Shown here: positions 23,361-36,768 of the stretch, piece by piece
Layout: every line of letters starts with the position of its first letter
How positions within the stretch are numbered: position 1 is the stretch's first letter
From: Epiperipatus broadwayi
Taxonomy: Eukaryota > Onychophora > Udeonychophora > Euonychophora > Peripatidae
Assembly: GCA_028023455.1 (NCBI GenBank)
Contig: JAQFVV010012669.1
Span: forward strand, 810,501-874,500
Reading direction: 5' to 3'
DNA: 64,000 bases
Program-made: the position numbers and the translations under genes
Notes under the pieces: generated by a model
The model's database searches: none
What the model was told of the DNA's origin: nothing
Seen by the model: only the letters and a program-made list of their open reading frames with translations

Positions 23361-26300
23361 TTGCTGTTAACTGAAAGGATACCCTTTGATCCCTCTTGGG
23401 GGCCTTAATAAACCAAGGAGGGCCAATTCTTAATGTCCACTCCATACAGTCTTGTCTTTGCAGCTGTTATTACTATGTGATTATTCATTTGTATATAAAC
23501 ATGGTTGAGATGCTTACCAACACCCATTAACCAACATGATGAGTTTATTGATTTTTACCTCTGAGTTTAATATCAAGAAATACCATGGTCTTTCTTTTCA
23601 GCTGTTTGATAAAGCAGAATAAATGTGTGTGTGAATGAAAAAGTTTTTCTAACAGATATATATACAATCATGACAGACAAAAATAAATCATGGCCCTTAT
23701 TCCCAGGAGGCTGTAAAGTCACCAGCTAAGGTGATGGCTGAAGGAGGAGGATGTGAAGAATCCCCTGATTGTAGCCAGGCTGTCATTTGATGACTTTTTA
23801 TTTATGTATTTACAACTGCAGATTATTTTAAAAGGAAGATTGCAAGAATTGAAAGAATAACTGACTTATATTAAATGGAACATTATTGGACTTAGTAGAC
23901 TTGGAAGAAAAGGTGAAGAAACAATTGATTTAAAAAGTGGACATGTACTATACTACAAAGACACAAATATTGGAAGCGCAAGTGTAGGATTCATTATAAA
24001 TAAAAAGTGTAAGAACAACATTGTGGAAATTGATGGAGTATTGGACAGAGTAGCAAGATTAGTTATTCAACTTAATAGCAGAAATCAAATGCAAATAATT
24101 CAAATTTATGCCCCAACAAGTTCTCGTAGTGAAGTAGTAGAAGATTTTTATATGGATGTATGAAAAGCTTTTGCTCAGACTAAACAACATTTTTAAAATG
24201 TTATGGGATACTTTAATGCTAGAATTGGTAACAAATAAAAGATGAAAGTCCTGTAGATAAAGTTGGTTATGGTAATAGAAATGAGAGAGGACATAGATTT
24301 GTGGAGTTTTCAGAAGAAAAAAAACCTTTATATTATGAATTGTTTTTTTTTTTTTGAGACAAAATTTTAAAAGGAAATGGCCATGTAATCCAAATGAAAG
24401 TACAATGGAATTGGATTATATTTTGTCTAACAGAAAATACATATTTCAAGATTGTAATGTCCTTAATAAATACAACACAGGAATTGATCATCGATCAGTA
24501 AGATGAAAGATACATATAAATGCAAAACTACAGAGACAAAAATTATTAAGATAAACAATATTTACAATTGATATTACTAATCTTCAGGACCATTCTAATC
24601 ATTTAAATTAGAACTTGCAAATCGGTTTCAAATATTAGCAGATTTTGTACATAATTCATATTTGAATGAAATTAATAAGAAAATTACAGATATACTTTTA
24701 CAAACTACAACAAAGATAGCTAGTAAAAAAAGCAGCAATTGTTCAATAAAATTTCTACTGAGACTAGAGAAGTTATGAAGAAAAGAAGAAATATAAAGAT
24801 ATATAAAAATGATGCATTAAACAGGATTAAATATTTTGAATTTTGTAAAATGGTGCAAAAAATTAATTTATAATGATATTAGAAAGATAGTTGTAAACTA
24901 ACAAGGAATGCTGTAGAAGAGAATAAAAGTCTCAAGAGTATAAAATAATATTTTGGTATTGGTAGGAATTTATATCTGCAATAAGAAATAAGCTGGAACT
25001 ATTACTAAAAAGAAAGATGACATCATGAAATGGGTAGAAGAGTTCTAGTAACTAAGAACAATACTTCCTATATCTGTTATATCTTCTAAATTGCCCAGAA
25101 TTTTAAGTGAAGAAGTTAGACATGCAATTAAATTTATAAAGAAAGGAAAAGCTCCAGATAATTATGGAATTATAATTAATATATTAAAAGAAGCAGGTAA
25201 ATTATAGACCTATCAGTTTTATACAAAATATTTACTAAGATAATTACAATTTGTCTAAAGAGAACATTAAATTTCAACCAACTGAAAAAACAAGCCCTTG
25301 ATTTAAAAGTGGTTTTAGTACAATAGATCATATCCAAGTATTGACAGAAGTTATAGAAAGGACCAATAAATATGAGTTGCCATTATGCCTTGTATTTGTA
25401 GACTATGAAAAGGCATTTGATTCTATTCTTCAATGATTAAAGCACTGAATCATTGAAGTATAGACCCAAGATATTGTCATATTCTGAAGAATATTTATAA
25501 AAATGCAACAGCAACAATTAGATTACATAATGATACTGAGAAAGTTAACATTGAGAAGAGTGTAAAACAGGGTGACTGCATACCTCCAAAACTTTTTACA
25601 GCAGTGCTGCAAGAAGTATTTTGTGGATTAAAACAGAAAGTTAAAGGAGTAAAAGTGAATGGAGATTATTTAACTTATTTAGATTTTACAGATGATGTAG
25701 CTGTTTTGCAAATAATGCTTCAGAGTTTCAGGAAATGTTGCAAGTTTTATCAGATGAAAGTAAAAAAGTAGGACTAAAGGTAAATGTTAAAAAGACTAGT
25801 GTAATATTCAGTGGATTTTTTTCAAAAAATGAAAATAAAGATTGATTATGATGAATTAGAAGAAGTTAACAACTACAAATACCTTGATCAGATGATTATT
25901 ACAGATGAAAACATAATGGATGAAATAAATCATAGAATTAAACTTAGTTGGAGTGCTTTTGGTAGAAATAGCTTAATATTAAAGGGAAATATATCTATGT
26001 GTTTGAAAAGGAAAGTTTTTAATAAATGTGTTTTTCCAGCTCTTACTTATGGATCTGAGACTTGGACACTTAATAGAAGAGCAATACACAGACTTCAGAT
26101 CACCCAAAAAAGTATGGAGAGATGCATGTTAGGAGTAACAAGAAGAGATCAAAAATGTAATATACATGTATTACTGACATCATTGAACGAATTAAAAGAC
26201 TGAAGTAGAATTGGGTTGCACATATTGCTAGAATAGATGATAATAGATGGACAGTTGAAATCTTAAACTGGATCACAGAGATTATAAATGACCCAGAAAG

Positions 26301-26445
26301 AAACAATATGTGAGATGTATGGATGAAATAAGAAAGTGTGTAGGGATGATGTGGAGTAGAGGATAAAGGTCTGAGAATATGGATTGAATTTGGAGGAACC
26401 TTCATCCTGTGGATTAATAATGGTTGCCAATGATGATGATGAATC
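23361..26445 (+). mobile_element. RTE-like LINE, near full-length but decayed, inserted in an older LINE
   Basis: The order is 5' UTR, endonuclease, RT and C-terminal domain. Endonuclease motifs include GLSRLGRKGEE (about 23.89 kb), QIYAPTS (about 24.11 kb), GYFNARIG (24.21 kb; the catalytic D of GDFNA is Y) and IDHRS (24.49 kb). RT motifs are KGKAPDNYGI (25.15 kb), FVDYEKAFDS (25.40 kb), KQGDCIPPKLF (25.57 kb) and LDFTDDVAVL (25.68 kb; FTDD for FADD). The longest open piece, 25811-26203, holds YGSETWTLN and MERCMLGVTRRD. Frameshifts and stops are frequent, so it is inactive. The 3' end runs into GATGATGATGA, typical of RTE tails. Two ends of an older LINE flank it. Confidence 0.85.
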
Positions 26446-28908
26446 ACCTGACTAAGATATTAATAATTAACTTTTTCTAATTATCAATATTTATTTTTTC
26501 CTAAGAAAATTCATTGAATATTACTGTAGTCTTTTTAGCATTTACTTTTTGCACTATATTCTTATTTTCATTTGATAATTCTTGCATCATTTTGTGAAAT
26601 TCTGAAGCATTCATTATTTACAAAAACAACCACATCAACTGCAAAATCTAGATGACTTAAATTAATGTCCATTTATTTAATTCTGATCTTTTTACTTTAA
26701 TTCACAAAATACTTTTTGTAAAACTGCTGGAAAATTTTTTGGAGATATGAAAACAGCCAGACACAAATCTGTTCTATGTTAATTTTATTTAGTATTATGC
26801 TTTAACCATTGGTGTTGCATTTTGATAAATATTCTTTAGAATGTGACAATATATGTCTTCATGGTTCCAAACATGAAAATGTTTATGGAATCAAATGGCT
26901 TTTTTTTTATATTCTACAAATCCAAATCATAATGGCAATTGATACTTTTCTAATTTTTTTCAATATTTGAATGTAATCCACTATGCTAAATTCAGAATCC
27001 AAATTTTATTTAAAACAAATTGCTAAAAATTTTATATAGAACTGATAAAAACTAATAGGTCTGTAATATCAAATACCTTCTTTGTTATCTTTCTTTAATA
27101 TCTATATTATTGTTGCACTCTTTCATTTATCTGATACATTCTTATCATTTAGATATTTGGTTATCAATACTTCAACATTGCCTGGATCTTTTCCTTCTTC
27201 ATAGATTTAATTGCTCATCTCACTTTTTCTTTAAAGATACTTGGCAATTCAGAAGATATAATAATTGTATGGATTTTTTTATCACTATATGATTCTTATA
27301 GGGCTATTTCTTATATTTCATGATGTCATTTCTCTTTTAGTAATAGTTTCAACTTTTCTTCTTATTGCTGGCACAGTACTTTTCTTGTTAAACACTTTTG
27401 AGTTTTATTCTCATTCATAGTTTTCCTTACAAATTCACAATTATTTATTTTTATATTGTTATTAACTTTTTGAGCCATTTTATATAACTCTAGTTACTCA
27501 ATTCTTAATAGATCATTTTCCCATATTTTCACATTTTTTCTTTTCTTTATAAATTGTCTTGCTCAATAAAAAATTTACTAGTAAATTGATATTTTTTATA
27601 TCAGCTATACTGGTTGCAGTTCTTAAAAGTGTATCAGTTATCTTCCTATTTATTTCATTCAAATCTGAGCCATCTTCAATAACTTAATATTTCAAAACAA
27701 GTAGCAAGTTCTAATTTAAATTTATTGGAATATTTCTGGAGGTTAGGAATACCAATTGTGAATATTGTTTTTCTTAATAATGTTTGCCTTTCTAGTTTTG
27801 CATTGACTCTTATTTTATATTCATTAATCAATGATTACTTCCTGTCTTGAATCTATTAAAAAGATTGCAACTTTGAAATATATATTTTCTGTCATTTAAA
27901 ATATAATCCAATTTTGTTGTTCCTTCATTTGGATATTTCCCTGTATATGTGAATTTAATATTTTTCTAATAAGAAAGAATTCATAATATTCAGCTTTCTT
28001 TTTCTGTGAACTCCATAAATTTGTATTCGCTCACTTATGTAACATAATCAAATTTACCACTTTATCTTTCAATTGATTAACAATGTTATTTGATCTAATT
28101 AAAAGCATTTTGTATATCCATATAAAAATCTTTTACTTTTTCATTACAATAACTTTTTTCAGCAAGAATTTGAATTATCTGGATTTGGTATCTTCCATTG
28201 AATTGAATAACTAATTCTGCCTCTCTGTCTATTAAACAATCCATTTCTCAATATTGTTTTTCCATTTTTATTTATAATGAATACCAATCCATTTGTGCTT
28301 TAATATTTGTGCATTTATAGTAAAAATATGTCCAGTTTTTAAATTAATTATTTCATCTTTTCTCTTAACTTCACAAAGATCATCATCAATGTTTTCATTT
28401 AATATTAGACAGTTATTCTTCCAATTCATAAAATCTTCCTTCATTTAAAAATGATTTGCAGTTGCAGGTACTTAAATAAAAGGGCGCCATTAAATGAAGG
28501 TCTGGCTTTGTGATCCGGAGATTCTTAGCTCCGTCTGCTTTTGGCCCCAAGTTTGTTATGATTGTAAATATTTATAACATGTATAAAAGATCACACACAT
28601 ACATATTCATCCTACCTTCAAGAAAACTCAACTGATAAAAACTATTAAACAAGTGAGAAGAAAGACTATGTTGTTTTTTTTATTTTAAATTCAGAGGTAA
28701 AAAAAACATTCAAATCACTATACTGGCTGATATATGTTGGTGAGCAGTTCATCCATATTCATTTATTGTATAAATAATCACAATAATAACAGCTGCAATG
28801 ACAAGAACATATGAAATAGACTTTAGGAATTTTCCCTGCTCAGTCCCTTTAAAGCCTTAAAAAGGAATCAAAGGATTCCCTTTCAGTTAACAGGATGCTT
28901 ATCTGTTA
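26446..28908 (-). pseudogene. RTE-like LINE, 5' part (UTR, endonuclease, RT), interrupted by the nested LINE
   Basis: Read on the minus strand, a 5' UTR (28.9-28.45 kb) is homologous to 23.36-23.86 kb of the plus-strand copy (shared CTGTTAACTGAAAGG start and TTGCAGCTGTTATTA). Degraded endonuclease (28.4-27.8 kb) and RT follow, with the active-site box reading FAVDVVVF near 26.64 kb (first aspartate of FADD lost). The frame stops being homologous after VNAKKT...INID..., at the point where the separate fragment at 22.8-23.36 kb resumes. Together the two pieces make one LINE, older than the insertion that splits it. Confidence 0.8.
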
Positions 28909-29740
28909 CAATAAATAAATATTATGATCTTATAAATTATATATTTGATAGTTTATATCTTAATTAAAATTGTAGAATGTTTTTAAAAAAAATTCAAAAT
29001 TTATTTATACTTTTCTAAATACATTCATCTGTAAGAAATAGTATACAGGTTAGTATATATTATAATATTTACTTTTCTTCTCTACAAATATTATGATATA
29101 ATCAGTTACAGTTTAATACATGCAAACAATGAATTTAAACTAATGCTCTAATAAAATTAGGATAACCTAGTTGGTTAGGATGCCACATTAAATTCAGTGT
29201 TCATGAATCCAAAGACTACCAGGTCAATTTTTGAGATAGATATATTATTTGCAAATTTATTAAAATGACTCAAAAAAAGTTGAATCAATGAACTGAAATT
29301 ATTATAATACACACTTTCAAATTTTGTTCTTTTATAAATATTTTATATTTAACATAAATATAATTTCTACACCTTACTTCAAACACTTTTTAGCAAAAAT
29401 CTGACATTTTTGGAAAATTTTCAGAAATTGAAATAATGGCTTTGAATAAAGCTGTAGGACAGTCAAAATGTCAGATTGTGTGTGCATATATACATAATAA
29501 ATTTTTTTTTGTTAAAAAGTGTTTGACGTAAACTCTAGAAAGTGTATTTATATTAAATATTACAACAAAATAAAGGAAGTGGTAGATTTAGTGACATTTT
29601 TGAATTATCTTATATTCTTAACATTGCATATTTGTTAACTCTTGTTTATTTATAATTAAAATGATTATATTGAAAGTATTTTCATTATTGGTATTCATTT
29701 GAAAAAGTAGAAGCATAAGTATGTGTATAATGTGTAGAAC
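28909..29740. other. AT-rich spacer with a tRNA-like remnant
   Basis: CCTAGTTGGTTAGGATGCC near 29166, followed about 45 bases later by CCAGGTCAATTTTTG, resembles the A-box and B-box order of a degraded tRNA or SINE head. Nothing else could be recognised. Confidence 0.3.
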
Positions 29741-29744
29741 TAAA

Positions 29745-30120
29745 GGCTTTGATGTGATACATTACAAAAAGAAAAGTGTTCAAGTATTAATGCTTTTGAA
29801 ATGAAATGATATTGAAATATGCTTGTGGTACTTTGGACAGCTAAAAGAATTAATGAATGTTTTGGTCAAGACAGAAATAATAAAAAAATCTATACTGTTG
29901 AACATGTACTGAAATAGGTAGATACACTGGAAAAAAATGTCATGATTGGAATTGTCAATGAACAAGAAGAGGAAGAACAAAATGGTCATGAATAAATAAC
30001 ATTGCAGAATAGATGCAGTTAGCATTTTGGAAGCATCTAGAAAAATAGAGGAAAGAATGATCTAGAATAATTTCTACACATTATCATTTATCATCAAAAT
30101 GTTGGATTAGATAGATAATG
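29745..30120 (+). pseudogene. C-terminal fragment of a different LINE
   Basis: Plus-strand frames give AFEM, then WTAKRINE, then a frameshifted stretch equivalent to RYTGHVM and a lysine/arginine-rich tail, ending near GATAATGATAATGATGA. This matches the C-terminal signature (AFEMWCYRRxLRIxWT...N, RKLxxxGH) of another common invertebrate endonuclease/RT LINE lineage, distinct from the MERCMLGVTRRD type at 26 kb. It is 5' truncated and has several stops. Confidence 0.6.
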
Positions 30121-30556
30121 ATAATGATGATATAAAAAATTCAATGTGTAATACAATAGAGTATACAACTTGTATCTTTAAATCAAAATTGATTATTTAT
30201 ATTATTAATTAGCTCACTTGATTTTTAAACACAACTTCTGTGCTCAAGCATCAATTTATTAGAATTCTTACATAATCAGAAGTGGTATGATGCACTGTGG
30301 GAACACATTAATAATAAAATCCTATCTTCTTTCAGAAAAACACATATCAATAATTTTTGCAATTTATTGAATTACTGCCCCTACAAGATCATCATCCAAT
30401 TTACATAAATTATGCTAAAAGATACATAAATGTACTTGTTTAAGTATTTTTCTAATTTTTTAATAGGTAATGAAATCTAAGTATCTTAATAATAAATATA
30501 TATCACTAAAGGGTCTTATATGTTGTGGCTTTTTAATTCCAGCCATTCTCATTGAT

Positions 30557-31016
30557 ATAGATTTCAAATTCAACTGTGGAATTTGAGGTGGATGACATTT
30601 CTAATCAAGCTTAAATTTTTTTTAGAAATCTGGTCCACAACTAGCCCAGATAAACTATCTAATTATTGGTCAATGAATGGATATTTAGCTATCCTTAACT
30701 AGAAATTAAAACAAGAAAATAAAATTTCTTGCCCATAAAAATATTATTAAACAGGTGATATGTTCTCCTTTATTGTTTAGATGAAGATTTTTTTATAGAT
30801 TTCAAATTCAACTGTGGAAGTTGAGGTGGATGACATTTCTAATCAAGCTTAAATTTTTTTTAGAAATCTGGCCTACAACTATCCCAGATAAACTAATTAT
30901 TGGTCAATGAATAGATATTTAGCTATCCATAACTAGAAAGTAAAATTTCTTGCCCTTAGAAATATTATTAAATAGATAATATGTTCTCCTTTATTGTTTG
31001 GATGAAGATTTTTTTT
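30557..31016. repeat. Tandem duplication, 238-bp period
   Basis: Two head-to-tail copies (30557-30794 and 30795-31016) share long blocks such as ATAGATTTCAAATTCAACTG and TGTTCTCCTTTATTGTTT, with scattered substitutions and two short indels. No hammerhead core or open frame is present. It is an older local duplication or a dimeric repeat of unknown family. Confidence 0.85.
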
Positions 31017-34000
31017 ATTGCAATGGGACATTTATGAGTGTTTTTTTTTCATAACATTGCATTTTTTATATTTTACACATGATTTTGAATAGTATATAAA
31101 ATGGCATTATATTTTCAGTTATCATATTCTTTACACAAAATTAAAGATCAGTAATTGTGATGGCTGGAGATAAATATTTTTTGTTCACAACTACTGAACT
31201 AACTGATTATTATTCATTTCATTAATAGTATTAAATATATTCCACCTAAGCTATATATTTTTTAGTATCCTTGCAGTCTATGCATCACATATATTTATTC
31301 ATTTTCACTCTAAATAAATTCAATTACTAAATCATATATTTGTGTATTACTATTATCAATTAATGTGATAAGTTTTTTTCATAACTTAAAATATATGACA
31401 TTCCTCAACAATCCATCTTTTAAAGATGGGCCAACTTCAATTAATATACTCTGCTTGTTCCTTCAACAGAAAGTTCTTTATCATACCATGAAACATATTC
31501 ATAATTTAGATCAGTGAATAAACAATACTGATTATATATTTAACCACATTAAGGCTTCATTTTTATTGCATTTCATTTGGGATTTCATTAATAGTTTCAT
31601 GCTGTATTCAAGACTTTGTGGGCTACAATTTTATGTACTAGTTTAATTTTCTTTACTGCATTTGTCCCAATAAAAACTTTTCAGTTCAAGATTCAAGTTA
31701 TGTTTCAATTTTGCCATACATTATATAATAATGGAAGCTGATGATATTTTATTTTTCTGAAATATGTTCATAATTTATAAATGTGGGATTTTCTGTTTGA
31801 TATTCTGATTATCAATGTAAAATGGATTATGAATAGTTTCCTTAGCCTATTTCAATGACCAAATGTCCAAACTGTGTACAATATATTTCAAAACTATTCG
31901 GATCAGCACTATTACTTTTTTAAAAAAAAATAAAAATATAAAGCACAAAAAATAATCATAATAAAAAAAGAATTTAGATATTTAGTGTGTATGTTTAAAA
32001 TTTTTATATACATTACTGCGTGAAATATCCTATTTGTATTTTTTTCAAATTGTAGTATTTCACTAAATATTGTGATTTTTTTTTTTTTAATTAATTGTTT
32101 TTTTTTTTGTACATAATATATTAGCTCACTTTTCAAGCAATAAAATTGTACTTGCTTATTTACAACAAATGAATGCTTATATCTGCTATTTTTTTAAGCC
32201 TACATTTTAGAGTGATGTGCCATATATTTTAGTGACCTTTATTAAAAAAAATATTTTAAAAGCAAAGATTTGTGCAATTTACTTTATTACTTAATGAATT
32301 CCTCATGTATGTATCAATTTTTTGAAAGTGGAATAAAGTTGTTTCTAGATTACGTTGATTTTTGTCATCTTTCTAGGGATTTTAAATAATTGGTGATGTA
32401 TATGCTTGGTTAATTTTAACTGCAAAACCATGTGACTTTTTCATATGCATCTAAGAACAATTCTTTTCATTGTACTCAAGAGACATGTAAGTGTGAGCAA
32501 ACAATTAATACAGGTGAAATGGTGCTATAAAAAAGAAGTAGTAATTGGTTGCGAAACACACAAGTGCATTAATTTCAGTTTTGAATCCTAGCCCTGATAA
32601 AGTTAAAAAAACAAAAAGGTCATATTATAATACTCTACCATTCACTACTTGCTGATTATTTAAGCTTACAGTAGATAGCTTTAAAGTACAGTAAAGAGAG
32701 TTGATTAATTTATTAAGAGTTAATGATATTAATTAATCATTTTTTTAACAAGATAAACTATATAATATCTGACTTTCACAAAGAATTTTTTTTTCATTGT
32801 AAAAATAATAAATTTCAAAATTTATATATTATTTGAAATATATTTTCTTTTAATAAAATCTTGTGGTGTTAAATTGATACCAATTCAATTTTGCAGACCT
32901 TTTCCAGCATTACTATAATGCAAATCTATGTTTTAAGTGAAGAAAAATTAAGCACAATGTCAAAGTTACAAGTGGAAAGGAAGACTATGCCATTGTACAA
33001 TATGAACTTGAAGTTAATAAAAATACATTTGTTAATTCCATCACTCAAATTATTTTTTTGGCACAGGATAATTTAATACGAAAATATGGGTAAGAGTGGA
33101 TTGTGAAATGAATATAGTTATCATGTGTAAACTTAAAGTGCGAAGAAAAACACAAACCTTACCCAATGTTTTAATATTAATCTAAAAAACATACTTATTG
33201 CTTTTAGTAATAGCATCACATGTTTATTAGAATGTGATTATAATGATAATGTACTACAGGTGCAAATGGAAAAAAGTTAATAAATGTGGTATAAGTTTGA
33301 CAAAGATAAAATAAGAATATGTCAATTACCAAAAAAAATAGCCAAAATTAAAAAAGATAAATGATCTTTTGAAATAAATAATTATAAAATTCCAGAGAAT
33401 ATTGGAAAAACAAATCTGTCTTTCAAGGGTTTTGTGAATGAAAAAGGAAGTTCCAGCCTTGAGTTTGTTTATTAATAAATACCAGTGAATAAAATGTAAC
33501 AAATATGGAAAGAATGTACATAAAAACTATGCAACATTAGACTTAGCAGGACTTGAATAAAATTAGTTGTGTAAAAAAAAAAACAAATAATGAAATATAG
33601 AATCATATAATTTTTTAAATAATTGCCAAACAATAAGAAAAATATAATTCAAAAGTTGTAGCAGAAATTTTCCAGAAAATTGCCGAATCAGTAAAAATAT
33701 CTTTCAAGTTACATTAAGTAATCTGGAAGACTATTCAATAAGTTACAAATTATGAAAAATCAAGTTATTCTTATACAAAAATAAGAATCTGAAAATGTTA
33801 TCCTACACATAAGGTTATATTAAAAATCATCCAGCACAAATGTGAACCAATATTAAAGGAGAACTGCAAGATATACAGGGTGATGTCAGGAAATATTGTG
33901 GAGCAAAATACATTATTACTGGATATTTAATAATTGAAAAGATTAGGAAATACCAGTAATAAATCAAGTTGTACTTTATTGATTTCAGTAAGCTTGTGAT

Positions 34001-35920
34001 TCAGTTATAAATCAAAAAAATGTTTTTGGGAAAATGGATGTATGAAGAATTTTGTTCTCATGATATATTTTCTATATGGAACCATAATCAACAGTTAAAT
34101 CATGCTATGATACATCCAATTTGCTTTATATTTATCAAAAAACATAAGATGTGGTCTATTTATTTAACTTTTATATAATAGTAAACATGTAATGAGAGGA
34201 AAAAGTGGATTAAGACAACTGTGGATTATGGATTCATGGAAAAAAGTTAGAAGCTTTCAATAAGCTGGTAATACTAGCATTATAACTAAAAATTGAGACA
34301 ACATGAAGAAACTCAATAGAACTTTACCTAAATTTGAAATATAAAAATTATGATAAAATGAACAGCACATGACTTTAACTAATAATAAAATCATAAATGA
34401 TGTCATTAATAATTGTTTTCTTTTATCAATTAATAACATGTGATCCAGAAATTGGGAGACTAATAACAGATTTACACTGAGAGAGCTGCCATCCTGGAAA
34501 AGATTTTTAGTTATAAATAGGTCGGCTCTGTTTTTAAGCAGAATATGCAGTCATTCGGGTTATTAAGTTTCAGGGGCACCACATCAACAAAATGTAAAAA
34601 AATAAATAAAGTTTAACACACACATTATTGGATAATATTTTTAAAAAACTTATTATTGTTTTATTTTCCTAAAATAATTTTTTTTTTTTTTACTTTTTGG
34701 CATCAGAAAAATTGGGGATTTTTTTAAAATCTCTGATTCAGCTATATGGTAAAAGAACACTTTAAATCAAAATTTTCAGATTATGACAAGCTATAGGCTA
34801 GCCATGGTTGCAAAGATATGTCTTTAAAAGGTAGAACAAGAGGATTTTCTATGAGTCTATGTAAAAATTATACACCGAGAAAGCTTTTGAACTGCAATGA
34901 AAATTAATAATTTTGACAATATCATGGAGGATAAGAAAAGTGAACAAACTGATGCTTGACCAGATCAGACTTGAAGCACAAATGATCAGATTGAAATTAT
35001 CTTATTTTTGACATATATGAGATATTCATATCCATTAGAATAATACTCTGATAAGTTGCTGGTGAAATAAGAAGTCAATTAATAATAAGATGAATTCTGT
35101 CATATCAAAAATATTCTTAAGTATCCAGAAGACCAATCAGATGATACAATAGTCAAAATGTTATTTCTATGTCTGCCAGGAATTGATACGATGGCATGTA
35201 ATAATAATATCAAATTTAATTTCCTACAATAAAAAAAATATTGTTTCAAATATGGTTTTTAGACAAATTAATCAGAATGGAATAGATAAAATTAACTCTC
35301 ATTCTATATATTCATGATTAGGATTTCTAAATAATCAAGCTGCTTCTGTCAGTGCTATTGCTGTCATTTGCTTGCATTTTTGTACATTGAATAAAAATAT
35401 TATGAAAGCATTTATGTACCCTCTATTAGCTCATTATTGAACTAACTTATAAAAATGTTCTTATCATGATATAACAATATATTAATTACATAATTGGTCA
35501 AGTTATGAGAATAAAAATGATATAATAACATAAAATTCCCTTATTATATTTTATTTTAATTTTTGCGAAACCAAAAATGACCATAAGTACATTAAATAAT
35601 AACAATGTTTTAAGGCTCTAATCAAATGGAACATTACATTGCTAGTAAGGTATATTTTTGTAAAGGTTTTACTTTGAAGAGTGACATTATAATCAACTCA
35701 AGATTATTACCTAATATAATAATTAAAATGAAATAAATATTATTTTAATTAAATAATTTATAATAAACTACCTGGTATTTATTTAAATAAAATATTTAAT
35801 AAGCAAAAGAAATTCTAACAAAAATAATAATAATAAAATATATTTACCATATGTTCAAATAACAAGAAAAAAAAATTAAAACAAAAGTATAAAAATTAAA
35901 TTTTTATTTTTATTAATCAT
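31017..35920. other. AT-rich DNA, no gene recognised
   Basis: Only weak hints of old coding sequence. Near 33.97 kb the plus strand reads YFIDFSK with a frameshift before DSV, which resembles RT motif A of a LINE. Near 33.5 kb a C/H-containing stretch occurs. Neither is long enough to assign. Homopolymer A and T tracts are common. Confidence 0.45.
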
Positions 35921-35924
35921 TCAT

Positions 35925-36768
<844 letters not shown>

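Noticed and set aside
22815-28908. A tail-to-tail inverted pair of LINEs plus an unrelated third fragment
   Set aside because: The minus-strand pieces join in coding order across the plus-strand element, so nesting explains all three.
31728-31765. CTGATGA...GAAA near 31.73 kb
   Set aside because: Intervening sequence is T-rich and cannot form stem II, and no stem I partner is present.
33840-34260. RT motif A-like YFIDFSK...DSV on the plus strand
   Set aside because: A single short motif with a frameshift and no second RT motif in order. Too weak to annotate.
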